Positions 55,436 through 64,000 of a stretch of DNA of 64,000 nt are shown in pieces. A model generated the notes under the pieces. The model was not told the DNA's origin. It did no database searches and saw nothing but the letters and a program-made list of their open reading frames with translations. The stretch spans positions 116,491 to 180,490 of the forward strand of contig DXWV01000029.1 in the NCBI GenBank assembly GCA_019416685.1. Reading direction: 5' to 3'. Each line of letters opens with the position of its first letter. Position 1 is the stretch's first letter. Source of the DNA: Bacteroides sp. (GTDB lineage Bacteria; Bacteroidota; Bacteroidia; Bacteroidales; Bacteroidaceae). The position numbers and the translations under genes are program-made.

Positions 55436-57922
55436 ATGAAGGTGAGAATTTCAATAGTCGTTTTATTTTGTTTATTGCCGGTTTTGACAATGGCCGGAGA
55501 GCGATCGGTTAATTTCCATCGAAAGATTTATAAGTTATGGTATGATTCACCGGCTCCGAACAATGGGGCGGTTTTTCGGCCGGATGAAAGTGATCGTCCT
55601 ATTGATCTTGATTGGGAGAACTCCTCTTTGCCTATCGGAAATGGGTATATGGGGGCATCCATCTTTGGGCGTATAGACACTGAAAGAATACAAATAACAG
55701 ATAAGACTCTGCATATAAAGGGGTTGTGGGGAGTAGAAACACAGACGGCTTTTGCTGATTTGTATTTGGATTTTTTTCATACCACATATTCCCGGTATGA
55801 GCGAAGCTTGACACTCAATGACGGAATTTGTAGGGTAAGTTATGAGCATGATGGAGTTACTTATGAACGTGAATATTTTGCGAGCTATCCGGATAATGTG
55901 TTGGCTGTTAAATTGACTGCAGACCGACCGGGAAAACTGACTTTTAATGTTCGTGCCCAAATACCTTATTTGGTACCTTTTGGAGCGCTTCAACGTACAG
56001 ATTCTGTAACTATAGGTTATCTGAGCGGACCTACACAAACTCGTTTTAGTAATAACGGGCGTAGTGGGAAGGTTCATGTGGAGGGTAACGGAATAACTTT
56101 GCGCGGAGAAACAGAGTATTTACGCATGATTTATGAGGGAGGCATAAAAGTGATTCCTTATGGAGGGAAACTGAGTTCATACAGTGATTCCGATGGCGAC
56201 AATGGTGTGATTCGTGTAGAACGTGCAGATTCGGTGTTGGTTTTGTTTACGTTAGGAACGAACTATCAATTGGGGCATGCTGTTTTTTCTAATCCTCCTA
56301 CGAAGAAATTGATTGATGGTATAGATCCGCATGAACAGATTGTGGAAACGTTAAGGAAAGCAGAGGCTAAAGGATATAAAGAATTGTTGAAAAATCATCT
56401 TTCCGATTATAAATCTTTTTTTGACCGGGTGTATCTTGATTTGGGTGAAGAATTACCTCAGATAACGACTGATCGATTATTGGCTGATTACAAAAAGGGA
56501 AAACAGAGTAATTATTTAGAAGAGTTGTTGTTTCAGTATGGTCGTTATTTATTGATTAGTACCTCTCGGAAAGGAACTCTTCCGCCTACTTTGCAGGGGG
56601 TATGGAATCAGTATGAGTTGGCCCCCTGGAACGGCAATTACACTCATAATATCAATATACAGATGAATTATTGGCCTGTGTTTAATACAAATCTGGCCGA
56701 ATTGTTTGAAAGTTATGTTGATTATTATAAGGCTTATCGAGAAACGGCTGAGCAGGTGGCATCAACTTATATTAAAAAATATCATTCCAAAGTTTATTCG
56801 TCGGAAAAAGGAGGGAATGGTTGGATTGTTGGGGCCGGTGCTGGTGCTTTTTTTATCGGAGCACCGGGTGGACATTCAGGACCAGGAACCGGCGGACTTA
56901 CCTCCAAGTTGTTTTGGGATTATTATGCATTTACTTCTGATACCGATATTCTGAAAGAAGTTTCATATCCGGCTTTATTGGGAATGGCACGTTTTCTTAG
57001 TAAAACTGTTTGCGATACATTGGGGTATGTTTTAGTCTATCCTTCTTCTTCTCCCGAACAGTTCAGTAAAATTACCGGAAAGCCTTATAAGTCGTTAGGT
57101 TGTGCATTTGATCAGCAGATGATTTATGAGAATTATGCAGATGTTTTGGCTTCAGCCAAAATATTAAAGGATAAAGATCCGCTTTTGAGTAAACTTAAAA
57201 AGCAGATTGAGTATTTGGATCCGGTGCTTGTAGGCAAGTCTGGTCAGATAAAGGAATATCGGGAGGAAGAATATTATGATGATATTGTTCTGGAAAAGAA
57301 TCATCGTCATATATCCAATTTGATCGGATTATACCCTGGTACGATAATTAACAGCAATACCCCTGAATGGTTGAAAGCAGCCAAGATGACATTGGATTTG
57401 CGGGGTGATAATTTTACAGGCTGGTCGCTGGCTCATAAGTTGAATTTGTGGGCACGCCTTAAAGATGGAAATCATGCCCATCAAATATTACAGGTTTTGT
57501 TGAAAACGTCTGTATTGGATAATCTGTGGACCAACTGTATTGCTGTCTTACGCTCTCCTTATCAAATTGAGGCGAATTTAGGGAGTACGGCTGGTATAGC
57601 AGAGATGTTGTTGCAAAGCCATGATGGAACTATTTTTCCATTGCCGGCGTTACCAAAAGCATGGTGTTCAGGTCATTATAGTGGATTGGTAGCCCGAGGA
57701 AATTTTGAGGTATCTGTCTCTTGGGAAGAAGAACTGTTGAAAAAAATAAGTATTAATTCTCGGAAAGGAAATCCTTGTGTTATGAGTTATCCGGGACTTG
57801 AGAAGGTGACAGTGACTGATACTAAAGGAAATATTATAAAATATCAGATCGAGGGAGCGGACAAGATCTGCTTTAAAACCCGTAAAGGCGAGTCTTATTT
57901 TATTGAGTTAAATAAAAAATAA
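55436..57922 (+). CDS. GH95-family glycosidase (alpha-L-fucosidase/galactosidase type) with altered catalytic Asp
   Basis: An 828-residue exported enzyme (signal peptide ending TMAG). GH95 landmarks in order: LWYDSPAPNNGAVF with SSLPIGNGYMGASIFG, the barrel segment TLQGVWNQYELAPWNGNY, Asn405 and Asn407 in HNINIQMNYW, Glu541 in SSSPEQ (general acid in the family), and the late AGIAEMLLQSHDG followed by LPALPKAW. In characterised GH95 (Bifidobacterium AfcA: two Asn, one Glu, one Asp) the general base Asp lies in a QID-[AG]-NFG motif. Here the motif reads YQIEANLG, with Glu712. The enzyme is probably still a hydrolase but may have altered activity or specificity. It precedes GH31 by 13 bases. 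Confidence 0.85.
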   Translation: MKVRISIVVLFCLLPVLTMAGERSVNFHRKIYKLWYDSPAPNNGAVFRPDESDRPIDLDWENSSLPIGNGYMGASIFGRIDTERIQITDKTLHIKGLWGVETQTAFADLYLDFFHTTYSRYERSLTLNDGICRVSYEHDGVTYEREYFASYPDNVLAVKLTADRPGKLTFNVRAQIPYLVPFGALQRTDSVTIGYLSGPTQTRFSNNGRSGKVHVEGNGITLRGETEYLRMIYEGGIKVIPYGGKLSSYSDSDGDNGVIRVERADSVLVLFTLGTNYQLGHAVFSNPPTKKLIDGIDPHEQIVETLRKAEAKGYKELLKNHLSDYKSFFDRVYLDLGEELPQITTDRLLADYKKGKQSNYLEELLFQYGRYLLISTSRKGTLPPTLQGVWNQYELAPWNGNYTHNINIQMNYWPVFNTNLAELFESYVDYYKAYRETAEQVASTYIKKYHSKVYSSEKGGNGWIVGAGAGAFFIGAPGGHSGPGTGGLTSKLFWDYYAFTSDTDILKEVSYPALLGMARFLSKTVCDTLGYVLVYPSSSPEQFSKITGKPYKSLGCAFDQQMIYENYADVLASAKILKDKDPLLSKLKKQIEYLDPVLVGKSGQIKEYREEEYYDDIVLEKNHRHISNLIGLYPGTIINSNTPEWLKAAKMTLDLRGDNFTGWSLAHKLNLWARLKDGNHAHQILQVLLKTSVLDNLWTNCIAVLRSPYQIEANLGSTAGIAEMLLQSHDGTIFPLPALPKAWCSGHYSGLVARGNFEVSVSWEEELLKKISINSRKGNPCVMSYPGLEKVTVTDTKGNIIKYQIEGADKICFKTRKGESYFIELNKK

Positions 57923-57935
57923 AGTTTGTGCTATC

Positions 57936-60116
57936 ATGAAGAAATGTATGGTTATGAAAAGGTGTATGATGGCTGTCATGTTACTTTGGGGGACGGGAGT
58001 ACAGCTTATTGCACAAATCAGTTGGGAGCAAGTGGTTCCCGGTGTATGGAAAGGAGTGGTGGGAACCCCTGAAAAATATTCTTTATTGGAAGCGGCAGGA
58101 GTAGCTCCAAAATTGGATGGTTTTAGGCGGTTACCGGAAATAACACTGCCTGTACTGGCTTCTGAAATCAGAGGGAACGTACAAGATAGAAAAACTGCTT
58201 TGTATATTCCTTTGCAACAAAAGGAGCAATTATATGGTTTCGGGCTTAATTTTCAAACAGTGCATCAACGTGGTAAGATTTTAAATTTACATGTGGATCA
58301 TTATGGTGGCAAAGATAACGGTCGTACACATGCTCCGGTTCCGTTTTACATATCCAGTCAGGGATACGGTATTCTCGTGAATTCGGCTCGTTACTTAACT
58401 GTTTATGCCGGGAATGGCATTAAAAAAGATAGTCCTAATGCAGAAAAGGCAAAAGACCGTAATACGGATAAGACTTGGACTGCCCAACCTTATTCGGATG
58501 CGGTTTCCATTCTGGTATCTGCTCCCGGTGTAGAAATTTATTTGTTTGCAGGTCCTACCCCGATGGATGTGGTCAGACGTTATAACCTTTTATGCGGTGG
58601 CGGTGCTTTACCTCCTCGTTGGGGATTGGGATTTACACAGCGTACACCAACGCTTTATACATCAAGACAGGTAGAAAATGAAGTGGAAGAGTTCGAACGT
58701 CATGGTTATCCGCTTGACTTTATCGGTTTGGAACCCGGTTGGCAAAGCAAAGCCTATCCATGTACTTTGGAATGGGATTCTGTACGTTACCCCGACCCGG
58801 TTGGTTTTGTAAAAGGGCTCATGGATAAGGGCATTCGTGTCAATTTATGGACCAATCCTTATATTTCACCAGATTCAAAATTATATAAGGACATGTATTC
58901 GGTCAGCGGTTCTCATACGGTATGGAACGGTATTGTGCCAGATTTGGCAAATGACAAGGCAAAGCGACTGATTCAGGATAAATTGGTACAAGAGCATATC
59001 GACATAGGAGTCAGTGGATATAAAATAGACGAAGTGGACGGATTTGACCGTTGGATTTGGCCGGATGTAGCAACTTTCCCTTCAGAAATTTCGGCTGAGC
59101 AAATGAGACAAACGTATGGAGTGCTGGCACAACGTACAACAAATGAGCTTTTTAAAAAATATAATAAACGTACTTATGGGTTAGTACGTGCATCCAATGC
59201 CGGAACAAGTTCTTTCCCTTACGTACTGTATAATGATTATTATAACCATCCTGATTTTATAACAGCATTGATTAACTCCGGTTATTGCGGTGTGTTGTGG
59301 ACCCCGGAAGTACGTAGCTCGAACTCTGCAGAAGAATGGTTACGCCGTTTTCAAACAGTCGTATTTTCACCAATGGCAATGATTGATTCATGGAATAGTA
59401 ATACGAAACCCTGGACATTTCCTGAAGTAGCCAGACAAGTGAAAGAGTATGCATTGCTTCGTATGCGGATGATACCTTATTGGTATACGGAGTTTGCCCG
59501 GTATCATTTTGATGGCATACCTCCTTTTCGAGGTATGAGTTTAGAATCCGGATTTACTTTGGACGGGGTGATAACCTCCGAACTGAAAGAGAAAAGTTTG
59601 GAAAATAATCCATATCTTGAAGCGGTGACCAAAGAGGTAAAAGACCAGTATATGGCAGGTGAGTATTTGTTGGTTGCTCCGTTATTTGCAGGACAGACAG
59701 AACGTAAAGTAGTTCTTCCGATAGGAAATTGGTATGATTTTTATACCGGTGCATACGTGGGTAACGGAGAGACGATTACCGTTGTACCGGGATTAGATCG
59801 CATCCCTGTGTATGTAAAAGACGGAGCAATTATTCCAATGATGGAGCCAAGGCTTCATGCACCGAAATCGGGAGAAAAGATAAATTTGGAAATCCGTCAT
59901 TACGGCAAAGCGGACGGTGCTTATCGTCTGTATGACGATGATGGAGAGACATTTGATTATGAGAAAGGAATATATTTGTGGAGAGAGGTCAGAGTGGTAC
60001 ATGATAAAAATGGAAAGCCCAAGGGCAGTATTTCGAAAGCCGCGAAAGGGAGACCGAATTCAATAGGAAAGATTACGTGGCGTTTCATGACAGGTAATTT
60101 CAACAATGATATTTGA
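57936..60116 (+). CDS. GH31-family glycosidase (alpha-galactosidase-like branch)
   Basis: A 726-residue exported enzyme. After an N-terminal beta domain (QLYGFGLNFQTVHQRG) comes the GH31 barrel: PPRWGLGFTQRTPT, DFIGLEPGWQ, then the nucleophile Asp365 in GYKIDEVDGF. The acid/base region reads YVLYNDYYNHPDFITALI rather than the common WxGD, a form I recall from the GH31 branch that includes alpha-galactosidases. A C-terminal beta domain with YRLYDDDGETFDYEKG follows. It is co-transcribed with GH95 and ends in a strong terminator, so together they would trim alpha-linked side chains from the lyase products. The substrate is an inference. Confidence 0.88.
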   Translation: MKKCMVMKRCMMAVMLLWGTGVQLIAQISWEQVVPGVWKGVVGTPEKYSLLEAAGVAPKLDGFRRLPEITLPVLASEIRGNVQDRKTALYIPLQQKEQLYGFGLNFQTVHQRGKILNLHVDHYGGKDNGRTHAPVPFYISSQGYGILVNSARYLTVYAGNGIKKDSPNAEKAKDRNTDKTWTAQPYSDAVSILVSAPGVEIYLFAGPTPMDVVRRYNLLCGGGALPPRWGLGFTQRTPTLYTSRQVENEVEEFERHGYPLDFIGLEPGWQSKAYPCTLEWDSVRYPDPVGFVKGLMDKGIRVNLWTNPYISPDSKLYKDMYSVSGSHTVWNGIVPDLANDKAKRLIQDKLVQEHIDIGVSGYKIDEVDGFDRWIWPDVATFPSEISAEQMRQTYGVLAQRTTNELFKKYNKRTYGLVRASNAGTSSFPYVLYNDYYNHPDFITALINSGYCGVLWTPEVRSSNSAEEWLRRFQTVVFSPMAMIDSWNSNTKPWTFPEVARQVKEYALLRMRMIPYWYTEFARYHFDGIPPFRGMSLESGFTLDGVITSELKEKSLENNPYLEAVTKEVKDQYMAGEYLLVAPLFAGQTERKVVLPIGNWYDFYTGAYVGNGETITVVPGLDRIPVYVKDGAIIPMMEPRLHAPKSGEKINLEIRHYGKADGAYRLYDDDGETFDYEKGIYLWREVRVVHDKNGKPKGSISKAAKGRPNSIGKITWRFMTGNFNNDI

Positions 60117-60174
60117 TGTCAAATCGAGGAGGATGGTATGATTGTATAAAATTTATCGGTCATTAATTGATACG

Positions 60175-60238
60175 ATAAACGGCATAAACTCATAAGTGGT
60201 AAAATGAGTGCACTTGACAGTTGTTTTATGCCGTTTAT
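60175..60238 (+). terminator. terminator after the GH31 gene
   Basis: ATAAACGGCATAAA (60175-60188) pairs perfectly with TTTATGCCGTTTAT (60225-60238), with a 36-base loop, followed by TTATTTTATAT. It closes the 49.7-60.1 kb transcript. Confidence 0.82.
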
Positions 60239-60340
60239 TTATTTTATATAGAAAGAGGATGACTATAGGTTTTTATTTCCATTCTTTATAAAATAAAGAT
60301 TAAAAAGGTGGAATTTACGTAGATTTTGGAGAAGAAATAG

Positions 60341-60348
60341 TAAGTTTG
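60341..60348 (+). promoter_or_regulatory. putative -7 element of the AraC-family gene
   Basis: TAAGTTTG matches TAnnTTTG, 36 bases before the ATG at 60385. Confidence 0.45.
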
Positions 60349-60384
60349 TCTACTGAAAAATAACCTTTTTAAGTATTACAAAAT

Positions 60385-61248
60385 ATGAATAAGTCAACCG
60401 AACAAACTCTTTGGGGGTTATTGGAAAATATAACAGAAAACCTTAAAGGCAAACGATTGGCTGATGTTTTTCGTTTTGTCTCTTTTTGTCCGTCTGAAAC
60501 TTATGGACCGCACAAACATTTGCGTATTGAGATTAATTATGTTAAAAAGGGGAATTGTATTCTCCATTTGGACGATGAGAGCGTCACTTTTCGCGAAGGA
60601 GAGATTATGATTATTACGTCCAGTATAAATCATCTGTTTGAAGCCGGTTCTGAAGGGACAACATTGATGCAACTTGAATTTTTACCGGAAGTTTTTTCTT
60701 ATTTTAATTTTAAGTCGGAGGGTGGAACTGCTGCTTTCATTCCTGTTACTCTCTTTTCTGAAGGAAATAGATTAATTAAGATTGTGAACAATGTATGTAT
60801 TATGCGTGTGGTACAACGTATCGTAAATGAGTTGGAACTTAAGAGTCAATATTATCAATATTTGGTTGTGATGTACTATGCAGAGTTGCTTATTTTAATA
60901 TATCGTTATATGGATGAGAGTTATTTGCCTATCTGTACAAATGATTCATTAAAAAAGGCAATAGCTTATATTCGTTTCAATTATCAGTCGGAGATTACAA
61001 TGAATGATGTTGCAGAATATGCCGGTATTAGTGAGCGTTATCTTCGGAGATTGTTTTCTCAGTATCTCAATTTGTCACCTTTGGATTATCTCAATCAAAT
61101 GCGTATTAATAAAGCTGTTGAATTATTGAGAAACACAGAGATGTCTGTGAAAGAGGTGTGTTATTTGTGCGGATTTCAGTCACCACAGTATTTTTCACGT
61201 ATTTTTAAACAGCAGATGGGTCTTTCTCCTCGTGAAGTAGCAAAGTAG
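60385..61248 (+). CDS. AraC-family transcriptional regulator with cupin sensor
   Basis: A 287-residue cytoplasmic regulator. Residues about 25-110 form a cupin-like sugar-binding domain (PHKHLRIEINYVKKGN). Residues about 185-285 form a double helix-turn-helix of AraC type (KKAIAYIRFNYQSEITMNDVAEYAG, then GFQSPQYFSRIFKQQMGLSPRE). It likely responds to a mono- or oligosaccharide and controls the adjacent GH2 gene, and perhaps the lyase cluster upstream, giving the region a second regulator besides the HTCS. Confidence 0.92.
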   Translation: MNKSTEQTLWGLLENITENLKGKRLADVFRFVSFCPSETYGPHKHLRIEINYVKKGNCILHLDDESVTFREGEIMIITSSINHLFEAGSEGTTLMQLEFLPEVFSYFNFKSEGGTAAFIPVTLFSEGNRLIKIVNNVCIMRVVQRIVNELELKSQYYQYLVVMYYAELLILIYRYMDESYLPICTNDSLKKAIAYIRFNYQSEITMNDVAEYAGISERYLRRLFSQYLNLSPLDYLNQMRINKAVELLRNTEMSVKEVCYLCGFQSPQYFSRIFKQQMGLSPREVAK

Positions 61249-61339
61249 GATGTCCGTTTTGTACATTTATTCCTTATATCTGACCCTGTTTGCATACGTC
61301 CTACTCAGATTGACCTTTCTTTCTTTTTTTACTATATGC

Positions 61340-61347
61340 TATCTTTG
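61340..61347 (+). promoter_or_regulatory. putative -7 element of the GH2 gene
   Basis: TATCTTTG matches TAnnTTTG, 76 bases before the ATG at 61424. Confidence 0.45.
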
Positions 61348-61423
61348 CTTTTTATTATAAGTGACTGAAATATTTTTTAAATAGTAGTAAAATAAAATGG
61401 TTTTGTAAATAAATTGCCTAAAA

Positions 61424-64000
61424 ATGAAGACGTATTTTTATCTGATTTGGATAACATTATTGATGTTGTATTCACGGGGACAGGCACAAGAGGTGTCTAT
61501 CCCACGTTTGTCTCCTTTACCTGAAAATATTGAGAAACAACAAGTCTCTTTAAATGGAAAATGGTCGTTTCATACTTCACCGGAAGAAAAGTTCTGGGAA
61601 AAAAAGCAAATATCAGGCTGGGAAACTATTGAAGTTCCAGGTGAATGGGTGATGCAAGGTTTTAATGTCGAGAAAGAAAAAGCAGCGGGATATTATCGAA
61701 CTTTTACGGTTCCGGAGTCGTGGAAAGGTAAGCGGATCAAACTGCGTTGTAATGGGATTTACAGTGATAGTCGTATTTATATCAATGGTAAAGAAGCAGG
61801 GAGTCATTTAGGGGGATTTACGGCATTTGAGTTAGATGTAACTGCATTGATTTACTATGGAAAAGAGAATTGGATTGCTGTATCTGTGGCATCAGAAAGT
61901 TTGGCGGATGCTACATCTAATGCATCCCGTTATGCGGTTCATCCTTTGGGAGGAATTGTCAGAGATCTATACTTGTTTGCTTTACCGGAAGTCAATTTAG
62001 CGATGTTTCATACTTCCACGTCGTTTGATACACTTTATACTGATGCTACTTTGACAACTGAGATTGCCATAACGAATGAATCAAAATCAGAAGTGAGTAA
62101 TCTTTCTTTGCATTTTACATTAACGGATGCTGAGGGGAATAAGGTTTCTTTGAAATCGGCAGTATGTTCATTTCGTAGATTATTACCTGGACTGATTGAA
62201 AAACGAACTATAAATTTTGATATACCTCGTCCTGTCAAGTGGGATCCCGAACATCCTTATCTCTATACGCTGACTTGTCAGTTGAAAGAGAATCGGGATG
62301 TATTATATACTACTGTCCGTCGTGTTGGTTTTCGACAGATAGAAGTTCGGGGAAATCAAATGTTTATTAATAATATGCCTGTAAAATTACGGGGAGTTTG
62401 CCGGCATGAGGTGATGCCGCTTCGGGGACGTTCGTTGAACGGAGATATCTGGAAAAAGGATGTGGAACTGTTCCGTCGTGCCAATGTCAATTATATCCGG
62501 ACCTCTCATTACCCGCCTGATGAAGCTTTATTGGAAGCGTGCGATGAATTGGGAATGTTTGTTGAGGTAGAAGCTCCGTTTTGCTGGGCGCATGAAACAG
62601 AAGTACCTGAGGAGAAACGCGAAGCTATCTTGGTAAACCAGCATATTGAGATGGTGAATCTCAATCGAAGTCATCCCTCTGTCATTATGTGGTCGATGGG
62701 AAATGAATCGAAATTGTTTACTGAGTATTTTCAACGTGCTTCTGAGGTGGTCAGACAAATTGATCCGACGCGTCCGCGTATATTTAGCCAATGGAAGCCG
62801 GATGCCGATGGAGGAATGTTGGAAGTGACCAATCATCATTATCCGGGACCATCCGGTCCGGATTTGTACCGTAATAGTAAACGTCCTGTCGTGTTTGATG
62901 AGTTTTGTCATCTAAATGCATATAATCGTTTGGAGTTGGCTGCCGATCCGGGATTACGTAATATGTGGGGAGTTTTGCTGGATGAGATGTGGGATCGTAT
63001 GTATCATAGTCAGGGAGTATTGGGAGGAGCTATTTGGGCTGGTATCGATGATACTTTTTTCTTACCGGGAGAAAGAGCTGTAGGTTATGGTACATGGGGG
63101 CCTATTGATGGTTGGCGTCGTGAAAAACCTGAGTATTGGGGGATGAAAAAGGCTTTTAGCCCGGTAAAAGTAGTGCAGGAGGGTAATATGTCCTCGGATG
63201 GCAAAGTACGTTTTCGGGTTGAGAACAGATATAATTTCAGTAGTTTGTCTGAATGTAAATTGGAATGGAAGGCCGGAAAGAAGAAGGGAACAGTGATTAC
63301 AGACATCGCTCCTCGTTCTGCCGGTACGATTGAAATACAGTTACCGGAGTCTTTGTGGCATACTGAGATATTGGATTTGTCAATAATCGGTATTCATGGT
63401 TTTGTAGTTGATCAATATCGTTTTCGTATTTTACCCAAAAAGGTTGATTTTACAAGAAAACCGGTTAAAGGAGAATTGATTTGTGAAGAAAAAGAGGAAA
63501 GTATTGATATTCGGACAAAACGTTGTTTGTTTTCTGTGAACCGCCGTGACGGAAAACTATCGGTTCGTTCTGATGAAAAGGAAGTTTTATGCCGGATACC
63601 GATATTGATGCTACTTCCGTTGAACGGCGAGGGAGAAGGCATACAGATGACAGGAAAGAAGCAGAATTTCACTCCTTTTAATTCTGTCTGTGAAAATTGG
63701 ATAGCACAATCTATGTCTCACATCTCTTCGGATAAAGAAGTTAAGGTAAGGATTACAGGAACTTATAAGGAAGCTCAAGGAACCTTGGAATACCGGATTG
63801 GTGCTGATGGAAAGTTGACGGTTAGTTATGACTTTACGACGCTTCAAGAGCTTCATCCCAGACAGATTGGTTTGGTCTTTACATTGCCTGCCTCTTTTAC
63901 GGAGTTGAGCTGGAAACGGAAAGGATATTGGAGCGTTTATCCCGAAAACCATATTGGGGCATTGGAAGGAAATGTAAAGGCTTTCGATTCGAGTTTACCG
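61424..64000 (+). CDS. GH2-family glycosidase, 3' end beyond the window
   Basis: An open frame of 859 codons running off the right edge. It has a signal peptide (ending RGQAQ), then the GH2 jelly-roll domain (SLNGKWSFHTSPEEKFWE), the immunoglobulin-like domain, and the TIM barrel with LRGVCRHEVMPLRG. The acid/base is Glu428 in MGNESKLF and the nucleophile Glu493 in VVFDEFCH. The N-terminal and barrel features fit beta-galactosidase-like or beta-glucuronidase-like GH2. The nearby lyases favour neither clearly. Its C-terminal domains are missing here, so length and final domains cannot be judged. Confidence 0.9.
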   Translation, partial: MKTYFYLIWITLLMLYSRGQAQEVSIPRLSPLPENIEKQQVSLNGKWSFHTSPEEKFWEKKQISGWETIEVPGEWVMQGFNVEKEKAAGYYRTFTVPESWKGKRIKLRCNGIYSDSRIYINGKEAGSHLGGFTAFELDVTALIYYGKENWIAVSVASESLADATSNASRYAVHPLGGIVRDLYLFALPEVNLAMFHTSTSFDTLYTDATLTTEIAITNESKSEVSNLSLHFTLTDAEGNKVSLKSAVCSFRRLLPGLIEKRTINFDIPRPVKWDPEHPYLYTLTCQLKENRDVLYTTVRRVGFRQIEVRGNQMFINNMPVKLRGVCRHEVMPLRGRSLNGDIWKKDVELFRRANVNYIRTSHYPPDEALLEACDELGMFVEVEAPFCWAHETEVPEEKREAILVNQHIEMVNLNRSHPSVIMWSMGNESKLFTEYFQRASEVVRQIDPTRPRIFSQWKPDADGGMLEVTNHHYPGPSGPDLYRNSKRPVVFDEFCHLNAYNRLELAADPGLRNMWGVLLDEMWDRMYHSQGVLGGAIWAGIDDTFFLPGERAVGYGTWGPIDGWRREKPEYWGMKKAFSPVKVVQEGNMSSDGKVRFRVENRYNFSSLSECKLEWKAGKKKGTVITDIAPRSAGTIEIQLPESLWHTEILDLSIIGIHGFVVDQYRFRILPKKVDFTRKPVKGELICEEKEESIDIRTKRCLFSVNRRDGKLSVRSDEKEVLCRIPILMLLPLNGEGEGIQMTGKKQNFTPFNSVCENWIAQSMSHISSDKEVKVRITGTYKEAQGTLEYRIGADGKLTVSYDFTTLQELHPRQIGLVFTLPASFTELSWKRKGYWSVYPENHIGALEGNVKAFDSSLP

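Noticed and set aside
37801..64000. Calling the locus a chondroitin sulfate or fucosylated chondroitin PUL
   Set aside because: PL8 also acts on hyaluronan, xanthan and other polymers; no sulfatase, GH88 or SusCD is visible, so the substrate is left open.
1..64000. tRNA, rRNA or insertion-sequence genes
   Set aside because: No cloverleaf-like, ribosomal or transposase sequence was recognised on reading either strand; this is a visual check and not a computed search.

Overview
The window reads as a chromosomal segment of a gut Bacteroides (Bacteroidales). The evidence is a SusC/SusD pair, a hybrid two-component regulator fused to an AraC domain, many Bacteroidales lipoproteins and polysaccharide lyases, moderate-to-low GC, and many start regions preceded by the Bacteroides -7 element TAnnTTTG. 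No rRNA, tRNA, insertion sequence, integrase or CRISPR array was recognised.

Layout. 1-3.7 kb: an MBOAT O-acyltransferase with an SGNH/DltD-like partner, then a convergent lipoprotein tyrosine phosphatase. 3.9-6.1 kb: a tight minus-strand operon (LOG-family protein, SIS-domain sugar-phosphate isomerase, PfkB kinase) ending in a 183-bp near-palindrome. 6.2-7.4 kb: an M16 peptidase. 7.5-23.3 kb: a complete polysaccharide utilization locus (membrane-spanning TPR/HTH regulator, SusC, SusD, GH30, SusE-position surface lipoprotein, SGNH/LamG esterase-like protein, GH3). Its gene order matches the known Bacteroides beta-1,6-glucan locus except for the extra SGNH gene. It is bracketed by two short tandem arrays of palindromic 22-23-bp units. 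23.4-28.5 kb: two secreted lyases on the minus strand (PL11 rhamnogalacturonan lyase, alginate/glucuronan-lyase-like protein). 28.8-34.7 kb: a housekeeping block, dapB-lepB-lepB paralog-wbqC, divergent from a DUF2851 gene and a small lipoprotein. 35.2-37.7 kb: an AT-rich accessory island with a lipoprotein, a cysteine-rich papain-like protein and a secreted protein. 37.8-64 kb: a second carbohydrate region with a DUF6250 lipoprotein, three PL8-type lyases, GH95, GH31 and GH2 (truncated by the window end). It is served by a hybrid two-component regulator and an AraC regulator, and is interrupted by an acyltransferase, a Crp-like regulator and a dihydrouridine synthase.

How the genes work together. 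The first PUL should bind, import and saccharify a fungal/yeast beta-1,6-glucan. The second set looks built for a uronic-acid-containing polymer decorated with fucose/galactose-type sugars. It has no SusCD or sulfatase in the window, so the transporter is either beyond the right edge or elsewhere.

Most notable observations: (1) the cysteine-repeat lipoprotein and the following papain-like ORF look like one gene split by a single-base frameshift inside a GT-rich run; (2) the second signal peptidase has lost both the catalytic Ser and the catalytic Lys; (3) palindromic tandem arrays flank the glucan PUL; (4) a 183-bp hairpin element abuts the kinase stop codon; (5) the GH95 enzyme has Glu where the family usually has its catalytic Asp.
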